Below are positions 24,043 through 33,602 of a stretch of DNA of 64,000 nt, piece by piece. Position 1 is the first letter of the stretch. Each line of letters opens with the position of its first letter. Under the pieces are notes generated by a model, which saw nothing but the letters and a program-made list of their open reading frames with translations, was not told the origin of the DNA and ran no database searches. The position numbers and the translations under genes were made by a program. The stretch comes from Tumebacillus sp. BK434 (lineage in GTDB: Bacteria > Bacillota > Bacilli > Tumebacillales > Tumebacillaceae). The stretch lies in contig NZ_SLXS01000006.1 in assembly GCF_004340785.1 (NCBI RefSeq), positions 1 through 64,000 of the forward strand. Direction: 5' to 3'.

Positions 24043-24495
24043 ATGAGAAAGATGGTTGTAGCGCTGGCGTTTGCCGTGGTGCTGAGCGGATGCTTTGATG
24101 AAGAATTGGGGCTGAAGGAACCGCAGGCTGCTGTGACCGACAGTGACGGATGGACGGAGAGCCCTGTGTTTACGGCAGGGAATTATAAAATGCGCGGCAT
24201 TGAAGGCAAGGTCGCGTACATAGATGCGACGATAACTTCGGACGGGCAGAAGCTGATGTGGCATTTCTGGGGCGATCCGAAGGCGCTGACCGGGTCGTTT
24301 CGCGTCGTGGCGGTGAGCAAGGAGACCGGCGCGCAGACGGAGGTCTTCCAAGGGCTCTTGGGCGGCCCGCTGAACGGCGCGACGGCGCACGCCCCGTCGC
24401 TGGTGAAATTGCCGGGGAAAGGGATCTGGCGGCTCGATGTGTACGTTGGGGAAAAAGCGGATACTCACTATGGGAGCATTGTGATCCATGTATAA
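24043..24495 (+). CDS. Lipoprotein, DUF4871-like
   Basis: This 150-residue protein has a lipoprotein signal peptide (MRKMVVALAFAVVLSGC, lipobox LSGC with Cys17). The mature part contains SPVFTAGNYKMRGIEGKVAYI and MWHFWGDPKALTGSFRVVAV, a pattern seen in the DUF4871 family of Bacillales lipoproteins of unknown function. It likely sits on the outer face of the membrane. A ribosome-binding site (AGGAGGTG, 24028-24035) precedes ATG 24043. It lies between gpr and spoIIP, where B. subtilis has no such gene. Confidence 0.72.
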   Translation: MRKMVVALAFAVVLSGCFDEELGLKEPQAAVTDSDGWTESPVFTAGNYKMRGIEGKVAYIDATITSDGQKLMWHFWGDPKALTGSFRVVAVSKETGAQTEVFQGLLGGPLNGATAHAPSLVKLPGKGIWRLDVYVGEKADTHYGSIVIHV

Positions 24496-24501
24496 CTGAA
24501 C

Positions 24502-24543
24502 AGGAGGAGGTGAGAGCAGCGCTCTCGCCTCCTCCTTTTCTTG
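24502..24543 (+). terminator. Terminator after the lipoprotein gene
   Basis: AGGAGGAGGTGAGAGC and GCTCTCGCCTCCTCCT form a perfect 16-bp stem around AGC, followed by TTTCTT. Confidence 0.93.
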
Positions 24544-24615
24544 CGGGCTTGTCATATCTAGCAAGCAAAGTTCATAGAGTAGGGATAAGAACAAGCCAAA
24601 AGGAGGCCGGCCGAG

Positions 24616-25782
24616 ATGAAACGGGACGAAGACCGCAAGCGGCGCTTTCGCTACTATACGCTGAATTTTTCCGGGCACAAGGCCCGGACGACGATCGTGA
24701 CGATGACGCTGGCTGTGGCCGCGTTTGCGATCATCACCGGGATTCTGTCGGTGCAGCTGATCGCGGGCGGCGGGCAGAAGGGCATCGCCGGTCGCATCCT
24801 GCACAGCATCTCCGGGCAGTCGCTCGGGACGATGCTCTCCCAGGAGATCCCGATGTTTGCCGCCTCGGTGCCGATGGCGGCGGAGGGCGCTCCCTATCCG
24901 AAAAGCATCGCCAGCATGCTGCTCTATGTGTTTACCGATATCGACACCTCCAATCCGCTGACCTTGCTCGGCTATCAGATTCCGGGCATGGCGGTCGCAG
25001 ATTTCAAACTTTTGACACCCGACCCGGCGTACGACACGCCGCCGTCCGATCATGACTTCGGCGAACTGCCGCCGAACTTGAACCCGAAACCGCGTGAAAA
25101 AGTGGAGCCGGTGCAAAGCGACAAGCCCCAGGTGTATGTCTACCATTCGCACAACCGCGAGTCGTTCTTGCCGGACATCGGCAAGACCAACCCGAACCTC
25201 GCATACGACGGGGTGAAGAACATCGAGCAGGCCGGCAAATGGCTGCTTGGCGAACTGCAGACCGCCGGGATTCAAGGGATGCAGACGACGGAGGACTATT
25301 GGCAGTTCCCGTTTGATGATGCGTATGACTACTCGCGCAAAACGGTGCAACAGGTGCTTGGCGAGCAGAAAGACCTCAAGCTGGTCTATGACATTCACCG
25401 CGACGCGGGCGAGCGCGAAGCGACAACGCGCAAAGTGAACGGCGAAGAGTACGCGGCGGTGTACTGGATCGTCGGCGGCGGCAACCCGAACTACAAACAG
25501 AATGCGGAAGTCGCCGCCAAGCTGGACGGCTACCTGAAAACGATGTACCCGGGGCTGTCCCGCGGGGTCTGGGCGCGGCCGTACAATGCGAATTTTGACA
25601 CGCGCTACAACCAGGACCTCAGCCCGAACATGGTGCTGATCGAAATCGGCGGTCCGTACAACACGCTGGCCGAAGTGGAGCGCACGTCCAAAGCGCTGGC
25701 CAAGGTGACCGAAGCGTATCTGAAAGATTTGCAAGAATCGGACTCCGGCGTGACGGTGGAGGAAGCACCGGCGCAGAAGTAG
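24616..25782 (+). CDS. spoIIP: Stage II sporulation protein P
   Basis: This 388-residue protein has an N-terminal membrane anchor (about 27-57, TIVTMTLAVAAFAIITGILS) and the SpoIIP amidase/endopeptidase domain from about residue 170 onward, with VYVYHSHNRESFLP, KLVYDIHRDAGER and NMVLIEIGGPYNTLAEVERT. SpoIIP cleaves septal peptidoglycan with SpoIID and SpoIIM during engulfment. Histidines in YHSHNRES and DIHRDA and the late Glu fit the zinc amidase site. ATG 24616 follows AAGGAGG. The gene follows gpr in the conserved order. Confidence 0.95.
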   Translation: MKRDEDRKRRFRYYTLNFSGHKARTTIVTMTLAVAAFAIITGILSVQLIAGGGQKGIAGRILHSISGQSLGTMLSQEIPMFAASVPMAAEGAPYPKSIASMLLYVFTDIDTSNPLTLLGYQIPGMAVADFKLLTPDPAYDTPPSDHDFGELPPNLNPKPREKVEPVQSDKPQVYVYHSHNRESFLPDIGKTNPNLAYDGVKNIEQAGKWLLGELQTAGIQGMQTTEDYWQFPFDDAYDYSRKTVQQVLGEQKDLKLVYDIHRDAGEREATTRKVNGEEYAAVYWIVGGGNPNYKQNAEVAAKLDGYLKTMYPGLSRGVWARPYNANFDTRYNQDLSPNMVLIEIGGPYNTLAEVERTSKALAKVTEAYLKDLQESDSGVTVEEAPAQK

Positions 25783-25861
25783 GCCGGGAAGCAGGGTATA
25801 GAGGCAGCTTTTGACTGGGGATACTGATGTACCAAGGGATGAGAGAGGAGCTGAGCAGACG

Positions 25862-26218
25862 TTGAAAAACGCAATCGAACAAACCGCGCTGTACGGCGTG
25901 CTGCTGGTGCTGCTGGCACTGATGGTGCTGTTTGGCATTGCGACGGCGGAAAAAGGCGTAAACTCGCTCGTCGGTACGGACGATCCTCAGGCCTTGGCGG
26001 TGCAAAGCACGAAGAGCGGCGAGGTCGACCTGAAGATCTTGGGCAAAAACGTCACCGGCACAAAAGTGCCGTGGGCCGATGAGTTGAGCAACTCGCTGGA
26101 AGGCCGTGAAAGCGCGGTCGCCGACTCGCTGGACGAACTGTCGATGAACATCGGTAACTGGATGCAGTCCGGGGCGAAGTCGGTGCTCGGGAAGCTGGAA
26201 GAGTGGGTGTTGAAGTAG
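25862..26218 (+). CDS. YqxA-like (DUF3679) membrane-anchored protein
   Basis: This 118-residue protein has one N-terminal transmembrane helix (LYGVLLVLLALMVLFGIATA, about 9-28) followed by GVNSLVGTDDPQ and a charged extracytoplasmic helix-rich tail. Its length, topology and position between spoIIP and lepA match B. subtilis YqxA. TTG 25862 is used with AGAGGAG at 25844-25850; an in-frame TTG at 25811 would add 17 residues. Its role is unknown; sporulation is likely from the context. Confidence 0.68.
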   Translation: MKNAIEQTALYGVLLVLLALMVLFGIATAEKGVNSLVGTDDPQALAVQSTKSGEVDLKILGKNVTGTKVPWADELSNSLEGRESAVADSLDELSMNIGNWMQSGAKSVLGKLEEWVLK

Positions 26219-26237
26219 AAGTGAAAACCGGAAGCCA

Positions 26238-26272
26238 GACAAGCTCTGCAGATCGCTGCGGGGCTTTTTTTC
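26238..26272 (+). terminator. Terminator-like hairpin after the yqxA-like gene
   Basis: AAGCTCTGCAG pairs imperfectly with CTGCGGGGCTT, followed by TTTTTT. Confidence 0.6.
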
Positions 26273-26331
26273 CCGTCTTCAAAAGTTCCCAACATTGTGC
26301 TGGTACAGTAGGGGCAAAGGAGGCGAAAAGA

Positions 26332-26838
26332 ATGACAAAACGACTGACGCTGCAGCAGAAAAACTGGCTCTTGACGCTGCACCTCTTGTTTATCGTCGCC
26401 TGGATGGGCGGCGCGATGTGCATGCTGGTGCTGGGGATCTACGGATTGAATGTGGAGGAAGGGGAACGGCTGGCCTTTACGTATGAAATCATGCATGTGG
26501 TGGATGAGGCGATGCTGAAATACTCGGCGCTGGGGACGCTGCTGACCGGCGTGATCTTGTCGGTGAAAACGCACTGGGGGCTGACCAAGCATTACTGGAT
26601 CATCGTCAAAGAAGTCGTGACGGCGGGGCTGATATTGCTTGGCATCTTCGGGCTGTCGAACTGGCTCGGGGATGCGGTGCTGATCTCAGGCGCGGAAAAA
26701 GCGGGGGCGCTGCAGAACGACGATTTCGTGCTGAACAGCAGACGGCTGGTCGGCGGGGCGGCGATCAACATTCTCTGGATGTTCGCGCTGATCCTCATCT
26801 CCTATTTCAAGCCGTGGGGCAAGCGGAAGCAAGGCTGA
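26332..26838 (+). CDS. DUF2269-like integral membrane protein
   Basis: This 168-residue protein has four predicted transmembrane helices, including WLLTLHLLFIVAWMGGAMCM, a second span after KYSALGTLLTGVIL, and a final INILWMFALILISYF. The first helix, with His17 and Trp-Met-Gly-Gly, resembles haem or copper membrane proteins of the DUF2269/CopD-like kind, where that histidine can be a ligand. No function is assigned. ATG 26332 follows AAAGGAGG. It lies between the yqxA-like gene and lepA, an insertion relative to B. subtilis. Confidence 0.68.
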   Translation: MTKRLTLQQKNWLLTLHLLFIVAWMGGAMCMLVLGIYGLNVEEGERLAFTYEIMHVVDEAMLKYSALGTLLTGVILSVKTHWGLTKHYWIIVKEVVTAGLILLGIFGLSNWLGDAVLISGAEKAGALQNDDFVLNSRRLVGGAAINILWMFALILISYFKPWGKRKQG

Positions 26839-26871
26839 CTTTGACCAGTGGTGCTACCCTGACTTATCGTG

Positions 26872-26877
26872 TATAAT
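26872..26877 (+). promoter_or_regulatory. Possible -10 element for lepA
   Basis: A perfect TATAAT is preceded by GTG, with TTGACC 25 bp further upstream. That spacing is too long for a standard promoter, so the -35 is unclear. Confidence 0.35.
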
Positions 26878-26918
26878 GATGTGCAGTATTCTTTGACACG
26901 AATGAAGGAGTGCACTCG

Positions 26919-28727
<1,809 letters not shown>

Positions 28728-28740
28728 CTTTGTAGGCAAG

Positions 28741-28769
28741 AGACGCTCCTTAAGCGGAGCGTCTTTTTG
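28741..28769 (+). terminator. Terminator of lepA
   Basis: AGACGCTCC and GGAGCGTCT form a 9-bp stem, followed by TTTTT. Confidence 0.93.
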
Positions 28770-28846
28770 TCTGAAATGCGGGGAATCTTCTGAAAATTAC
28801 CGTCCGGCAGCCGCCGGCAGAACTGGATTCTGGCTGCGATGTGCCC

Positions 28847-28852
28847 TATAAT
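28847..28852 (+). promoter_or_regulatory. Possible -10 element for the TPR gene
   Basis: TATAAT lies 36 bp before the start codon. No clear -35 is visible at the right distance. Confidence 0.35.
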
Positions 28853-28887
28853 ATTCCGTAACGGTTAGGGAAAGGGGATCACCCACG

Positions 28888-30207
28888 ATGGCTGAACAAG
28901 AAAAACGCGTGATGGACAAGCAGCAGATTGATGAGATGTTGCGTTACATAGAGGACTTGATGGCGGAAGAAAATTACGAGAAAGCGCAGGACGTGCTGCA
29001 CACGGCGATGCGCTCCGACTTTTATGACATCCGCATCTACGAGCGCTATTCGTTTGTCCTGCGCATGATGGATCTGGACAAAGGCGCCGAAGTGTTCGAA
29101 TACTGCGTGATGAATCCGGGCGACCCGGAAGCGTTTTACAAAGTGGCGCACACGCTGATGGCCGACCAGCAGTTTGGTCCGGCGCTGAACCCGCTGTCCC
29201 GCGTCATCGAGCTGGTGCCGATGGCGGCGAACGCGATCTTCGAGCTGGGCTACTGCCTGATGAAGGAGTTCCATCTGGAAGCTGCTGTGGAGCATTTCAA
29301 ACACGCGCACGAGATGGCGCCGTCGCCGAACACGGCGTTTTACGTCGGCTACATCTCCATGCTGCTCAAAGACATCGACGCGACGAAAGCGGTCGTGCCG
29401 TTTATCGAAGAGGAGTATCAAAAAGCGGCGCAGGAGCCGGTCACGCTGAACATCCTCAAAGGCATGATCGAGCGCTATGAAGCGTTCCCGCCGCGCGACA
29501 ACAATTTGCGCGACTGGCACTTTGTACAGTACGGCACGCCGTTGTTGCGCCTGTCTGACGAAGATCTGGAGAAGCAGACCGACCTGAACGGCCGCTATGT
29601 GTTTATCAACTACGGTTTCCTGAACGTGGCGATCGTGCTGGAGACGTTCCGCCGCATGGTACAGGAAGTGCCGGGCTTCACGAAATTTGACTACATCGTG
29701 CCGACTTCGATGACGGCCGCCCCGGTCGCATTTGCGCTGTCCGAGATGCTCGGCGTGCAGCTCGCCAACCCGCAAGCGCTGGAATCGCCGATGAAAGGGC
29801 TCGTCGTCGCGACGTGGACGAACGAAGTGGACATGATCGCGCCGCGCATCGCTGGCAACCCCAATGTCACCTTGTTCTCATTTGCGCTTGGCTTCACCCA
29901 GCAGGCAGGCTTGTGCCCGGAAATGGTCGGCTACCTCGACCAGGCGCACCGCATGCCGTGGGAAGAGACGGTACAGGTGACGGAGGAGGGCGAACGCAAG
30001 CATCGCCCGGCGATGACGGCGCCGCCGGAAGTGATCGGACATGCGATCCTCGACCGCCTGGAAGCGGTCAATCAGGCGGAGCTCGACCGCGTGATCACGT
30101 ACTACAAAGAGCGCGCCCATCTCCTGAAGGTCGGCGAGAACATCAACGCGCCGCGCCTCGGCTTCCAGATCGAGTCGCCGGTGCAGTCGCTGCGGATGTT
30201 TGTGTAA
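28888..30207 (+). CDS. TPR-repeat protein with an unassigned C-terminal domain
   Basis: This 439-residue soluble protein has helical repeats in the first half that read as tetratricopeptide units (about 12-190), for example YEKAQDVLHTAM, NAIFELGYCLMKEFHLEAAVEHFKHAHEMAP and TAFYVGYISMLLKDIDATKA. After a linker, residues about 215-439 form an alpha/beta domain with FDYIVPTSMTAAPVAFALSE and MKGLVVATWTNEVDM. I do not recognise this domain; it recalls a phosphoribosyltransferase-like fold only faintly. ATG 28888 follows AAAGGGG. It lies 13 bp before hemW, so the two are probably cotranscribed. Confidence 0.75.
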   Translation: MAEQEKRVMDKQQIDEMLRYIEDLMAEENYEKAQDVLHTAMRSDFYDIRIYERYSFVLRMMDLDKGAEVFEYCVMNPGDPEAFYKVAHTLMADQQFGPALNPLSRVIELVPMAANAIFELGYCLMKEFHLEAAVEHFKHAHEMAPSPNTAFYVGYISMLLKDIDATKAVVPFIEEEYQKAAQEPVTLNILKGMIERYEAFPPRDNNLRDWHFVQYGTPLLRLSDEDLEKQTDLNGRYVFINYGFLNVAIVLETFRRMVQEVPGFTKFDYIVPTSMTAAPVAFALSEMLGVQLANPQALESPMKGLVVATWTNEVDMIAPRIAGNPNVTLFSFALGFTQQAGLCPEMVGYLDQAHRMPWEETVQVTEEGERKHRPAMTAPPEVIGHAILDRLEAVNQAELDRVITYYKERAHLLKVGENINAPRLGFQIESPVQSLRMFV

Positions 30208-30220
30208 GGTGCAGAAGCAG

Positions 30221-31357
30221 ATGCGCGTTTCTTCTTTGTACGTACACATTCCGTTTTGCGCGTCGAAATGCTACTACTGCGATTTCAACTCCTATGTCTC
30301 GACGTCCGACGTGATGGACCGCTATCTGGACGGTCTGGATCGCGAGATGGAGCTGGTCGCCGCCGCCTATGATCATGAGCCGCTGCAAACGGTGTTTTTC
30401 GGCGGGGGGACGCCGACGATGTTTGACGCCCGGCAGACTGAGCGGATGATGCAGATGCTGCACCGCCACTTTCCGCTGCGCGAGGGCGTGGAGATCTCCG
30501 TCGAAGCCAATCCGGGCACGGTCGATCCCGACAAGCTGAGCGTGCTGAAAGACCACGGCGCGAACCGGCTGAGCTTCGGTGTGCAGAGCTTCGAGAACGA
30601 CCTGCTGGTCAAGCTCGGGCGGCTGCACGACCGCGATGCCGTCTACCGGTCGTGGGAACTGGCCCGCCAGGCCGGGTTCAACTCGATCAACCTCGATCTG
30701 ATGTTCGGCCTGCCCGGACAGACGCTGGAAGCGCTCGACCGCACGCTGCGGGCGCTGATCGATCTCGGGCCGGAACACGTGTCGTCCTATTCGCTCAAAG
30801 TCGAGGAAGGCACTCCGTTCTACACGTGGCACAACCGGGGGCAACTGATCCTGCCGCCGGAGGAGGAAGAGACGCAGATGTACCAGATGGTGATCGACGG
30901 CTTCCGCGGCGCGGGCTATGAGATGTATGAGATCTCCAACTTCGCCAAGCCGGGGCACCGCTCGCGCCACAATCAGGTCTACTGGCGCAACGAGCCGTAC
31001 ATGGCGGTCGGCTCGGGCGCACACGGCTATGTCGGCGGCCTGCGCTACATCAATCAGAAAAATGTGCCGGAGTACATCGAGACCACCGTGCAAGGCGGCC
31101 GCCCCGTCGTCGAGCAGGAAGTGATCGACGAGCGGATGCAGCAGGAAGACACGATGATCCTCGGCCTGCGCCTGATGGAAGGCGTCTCCTTCGCCCGCTT
31201 CCGGGACAAGCACGGCGTGGCGATGCAAGACGTGTTCGGGGACATCCTCCTCCGCTTTGAAAAATTGGGCCTGCTGCAGGTCGACGCCGCCGGGGTGCGC
31301 CTGACGCAGCAGGGCATCTTTTTGGCGAACGAGGTGTACGCGGCGTTTTTGGAATAA
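30221..31357 (+). CDS. hemW: Radical SAM haem chaperone HemW
   Basis: This 378-residue protein begins SSLYVHIPFCASKCYYCDFN, with the radical-SAM CxxxCxxC cluster and the HemW-type fourth residue context. It continues with FFGGGTPTMF, VSVEANPGT, LSFGVQSFENDLLVKLGR, NLDLMFGLPGQ and EISNFAKPGHRSRHNQVYW. HemW binds haem and delivers it to respiratory enzymes; earlier annotations called it HemN-like coproporphyrinogen oxidase. ATG 30221 matches the family start and follows AAGGTG. It lies upstream of the hrcA region as in B. subtilis. Confidence 0.93.
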   Translation: MRVSSLYVHIPFCASKCYYCDFNSYVSTSDVMDRYLDGLDREMELVAAAYDHEPLQTVFFGGGTPTMFDARQTERMMQMLHRHFPLREGVEISVEANPGTVDPDKLSVLKDHGANRLSFGVQSFENDLLVKLGRLHDRDAVYRSWELARQAGFNSINLDLMFGLPGQTLEALDRTLRALIDLGPEHVSSYSLKVEEGTPFYTWHNRGQLILPPEEEETQMYQMVIDGFRGAGYEMYEISNFAKPGHRSRHNQVYWRNEPYMAVGSGAHGYVGGLRYINQKNVPEYIETTVQGGRPVVEQEVIDERMQQEDTMILGLRLMEGVSFARFRDKHGVAMQDVFGDILLRFEKLGLLQVDAAGVRLTQQGIFLANEVYAAFLE

Positions 31358-31393
31358 GGGGAGAAGCGCTCGGCACGGGAGAGGGGAAGCAAC

Positions 31394-32326
31394 ATGGCAT
31401 TCGGGAAGTTTCCGGAAAAATCGTGGTCGCACTCGCGCGATCAGTTTTTTCAGGAATGTCCGCGCAAGTATTACTATCACTACTACGGCTCGCACAACGG
31501 GTGGCGGGCCGATGCGCCGCTGGAAGCGCAGACGCTGTACCGGCTGAAAAACCTGCTCAACCTCTATCTCTACTTTGGCGAAACGCTGCACGGCGTCGCC
31601 GAGATGTACATCAACCATTGGGAGCAAAAAGGCGTCGGCTTTCTGCGCGACGAGCTGTACCACCGCATCCGCAATCTGCTCAACCAGGCGTTTGTGGAAT
31701 CGCGCGATGAAGCGCAGTGGTGGGAAGCGCCGAAACGGCGGAAGATGTTTGCGGAGATGTATTACTCGGAGGACAAGCAGCTGCCGAAGCATGGGGTCGG
31801 GGAGATCAAGAAGCGGATGGACATCTGCCTCGATCACTTTCTGCAGTGCGCAAGCCTGTATGAGGTGATCCGTAACCCGGAGTACCGGCTGGTCGAGTCG
31901 GAGCGTCTGAACACCTTTTTTGTGCAGGGAAACAAGGTCTATGTCAAACTCGACGCCTTGTATCGGCATGAGGGCGGGCAGTACGTGATCATCGACTGGA
32001 AGACGGGGCTTGAAGATGAGCGCATCGACGAACAGTTGCAGCTCTACGCCTACTACCTGCACCGGGAGCTGGGTGCTCCGTTGGAGCAGATCGAGATCCG
32101 CACGGAGTATTTGCTGCAGGGCAAGTGCCAGAAGGACACGGTCGACGCAGCGGGGCTGGAAGCGATCGAACAGAAGATCGTCGACAGCGCGCTGGAGATG
32201 GACTTGATGCTGCTCGACGTTCAAGCCAACCAGCCGCGGCCGGAGCAGGATTTCCGTCCGGCGCTGGAGCCGCGCAGCTGCCGGTATTGCAACTATCGCA
32301 AAGTGTGCACCGTTCGCCACAAATAA
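31394..32326 (+). CDS. PD-(D/E)XK superfamily nuclease with Fe-S-type cysteine cluster (RecB/Cas4-like)
   Basis: This 310-residue protein has WSHSRDQFFQECPRKYYYHYY at the N-terminus (first cluster cysteine, about Cys22), a core with KLDALYRHEGGQYVIIDWKTG (Asp and Lys of the DxK motif), a QLYAYYLHRE helix motif, and a C-terminal CRYCNYRKVC triplet. The one-plus-three cysteine pattern is that of iron-sulfur-stabilised RecB-family exonucleases such as AddB and Cas4. It likely degrades or resects single-stranded DNA ends. No cas genes or addAB are nearby. It is 36 bp behind hemW and may share its transcript. Confidence 0.8.
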   Translation: MAFGKFPEKSWSHSRDQFFQECPRKYYYHYYGSHNGWRADAPLEAQTLYRLKNLLNLYLYFGETLHGVAEMYINHWEQKGVGFLRDELYHRIRNLLNQAFVESRDEAQWWEAPKRRKMFAEMYYSEDKQLPKHGVGEIKKRMDICLDHFLQCASLYEVIRNPEYRLVESERLNTFFVQGNKVYVKLDALYRHEGGQYVIIDWKTGLEDERIDEQLQLYAYYLHRELGAPLEQIEIRTEYLLQGKCQKDTVDAAGLEAIEQKIVDSALEMDLMLLDVQANQPRPEQDFRPALEPRSCRYCNYRKVCTVRHK

Positions 32327-32366
32327 AAGCAGACAGGCTGTCTAGGCGGCCTGTCTGCTTCTTTGT
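32326..32366. terminator. Bidirectional terminator
   Basis: GCAGACAGGC and GCCTGTCTGC form a 10-bp stem, with AAAA on the left and T-rich sequence on the right. The stop codon of the convergent AbrB-family gene lies inside the loop. Confidence 0.9.
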
Positions 32367-33439
32367 TTGCCGCGCCCGATCCACCATTTGAGCAGAGGCG
32401 GGACGGCGAACATGATGAAGAAAATGCGGAACAGCTGGTAGGCCGTGACCATCGACAGGTCGGCATGCACCAGCGCTGCGGTGATGCCCATCTCGGCGAT
32501 GCCGCCGGGGGCGGTGGCGAGGAAGCCGGTCGTCACGCCCATGCCGGTCAGCTGTGACAAGACGATGCCGAGCAGCAGAGAGAACAGGACGAGCACGACA
32601 GACGACAGCACGGTGAACGCGGTCAGGCGCTTGATGTTGCCGAGGCTCTGCACGTTCATCTGCAGGCCGATGTGCACGCCGATCAGCAGCTGGGCGACGG
32701 TGATCGCGCCGCCGGGCAGCTGCGGTGCAGGCAGGCCGATCAGCACGATGAGGGCGGTAAAGATCAGCGGCCCGGTCAGCACGGCGGCAGGCAGCTTGAT
32801 CTGTTTGCCCGCCCAGGCCCCAAACAGGGCGACCAGCACATAGCACGGATAGGCGTACCACGGGATGGCAGGCAGGACCGGCAAGCTCTGGGTCAGCATG
32901 GCGTTGAGCGGCATGTCGAGATCGTCAGCCAGCCCGTGCACGGCGAGAAACGGCACGATGAAGATCACGCCGAGCAAGCGGATCATCTGCATGAACGTGA
33001 CCACCGTCGCGTCGACGTCTTCGATTTCCTCCGAGACGAGCACCATCTGGGTCAGCCCGCCCGGCACGTTGCCGAACACGCCGCTGTATACGCCGACCCC
33101 TGCACCTTTGGCAACCCAATAGCCGAGCGTGCAGGAGAAAAAGACGGTCAGGGCGGTGACCACCGCCATCGACGGCAGGTGATGGAGGATCTGCCAGCCC
33201 GTCTCCCGCGTGATCGAAGCGCCGAGCATGTAGCCGAGCACAAGCGACGACAGATCGCGGAAAAAGGGCGGCCAGTAGAGCTGGCGTTTGCTGATCAGCT
33301 GCCAGATCATCACGAACGACAGCGGGCCGAGCATCCACGGCAGCGGGATCTGGATCAAAGTGAACAATGCGCCGCCGGCAAGAGCAATGGCCAGCGTTTC
33401 GAAAAAGGAGACGGCCCGCGGCTGTGCAGAGTTGGTCAT
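32342..33439 (-). CDS. AbrB family transmembrane protein (PF05145-type)
   Basis: This 365-residue integral membrane protein has about ten hydrophobic helices and the duplicated AbrB membrane domain. Repeat one includes LPWMLGPLSFVMIWQLI and GYMLGASITRETGWQI, and repeat two GVHIGLQMNVQSLGNIKR with TGFLATAPGGIAEMGITA. Members were annotated as ammonia monooxygenase by error; the E. coli member AbrB is a regulator of aidB, and the transport function is unproven. ATG 33439 follows GGGGAGGTG on the minus strand. It is convergent with the nuclease gene and divergent from hrcA. Confidence 0.87.
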   Translation of the reverse strand: MTNSAQPRAVSFFETLAIALAGGALFTLIQIPLPWMLGPLSFVMIWQLISKRQLYWPPFFRDLSSLVLGYMLGASITRETGWQILHHLPSMAVVTALTVFFSCTLGYWVAKGAGVGVYSGVFGNVPGGLTQMVLVSEEIEDVDATVVTFMQMIRLLGVIFIVPFLAVHGLADDLDMPLNAMLTQSLPVLPAIPWYAYPCYVLVALFGAWAGKQIKLPAAVLTGPLIFTALIVLIGLPAPQLPGGAITVAQLLIGVHIGLQMNVQSLGNIKRLTAFTVLSSVVLVLFSLLLGIVLSQLTGMGVTTGFLATAPGGIAEMGITAALVHADLSMVTAYQLFRIFFIMFAVPPLLKWWIGRGKQRSRQAA

Positions 33440-33512
33440 AGGCGGCACCTCCCCGGAACGGTGTTGTATCTTCTTACTGTACATGATCTCACAAAAAATT
33501 ACACCGTCTCCG

Positions 33513-33542
33513 TTGACAACGGAAGCGCGTTTTTGCTACATT
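33513..33542 (+). promoter_or_regulatory. Sigma-A promoter of the hrcA operon
   Basis: TTGACA (33513-33518) is followed after 18 bp by TACATT (33537-33542), with an extended TGC directly before it. The CIRCE element begins 12 bp later. Confidence 0.7.
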
Positions 33543-33553
33543 CATTATAGAAA

Positions 33554-33580
33554 TTAGCACTCGGTCACTCTGAGTGCTAA
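33554..33580. promoter_or_regulatory. CIRCE operator (HrcA binding site)
   Basis: TTAGCACTC-N9-GAGTGCTAA matches the CIRCE consensus perfectly. It lies 22 bp before the hrcA start and close to the predicted transcription start, so HrcA should repress the whole heat-shock operon. Confidence 0.97.
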
Positions 33581-33602
33581 CAACAAAGGAGACTGGGCCA
33601 TC

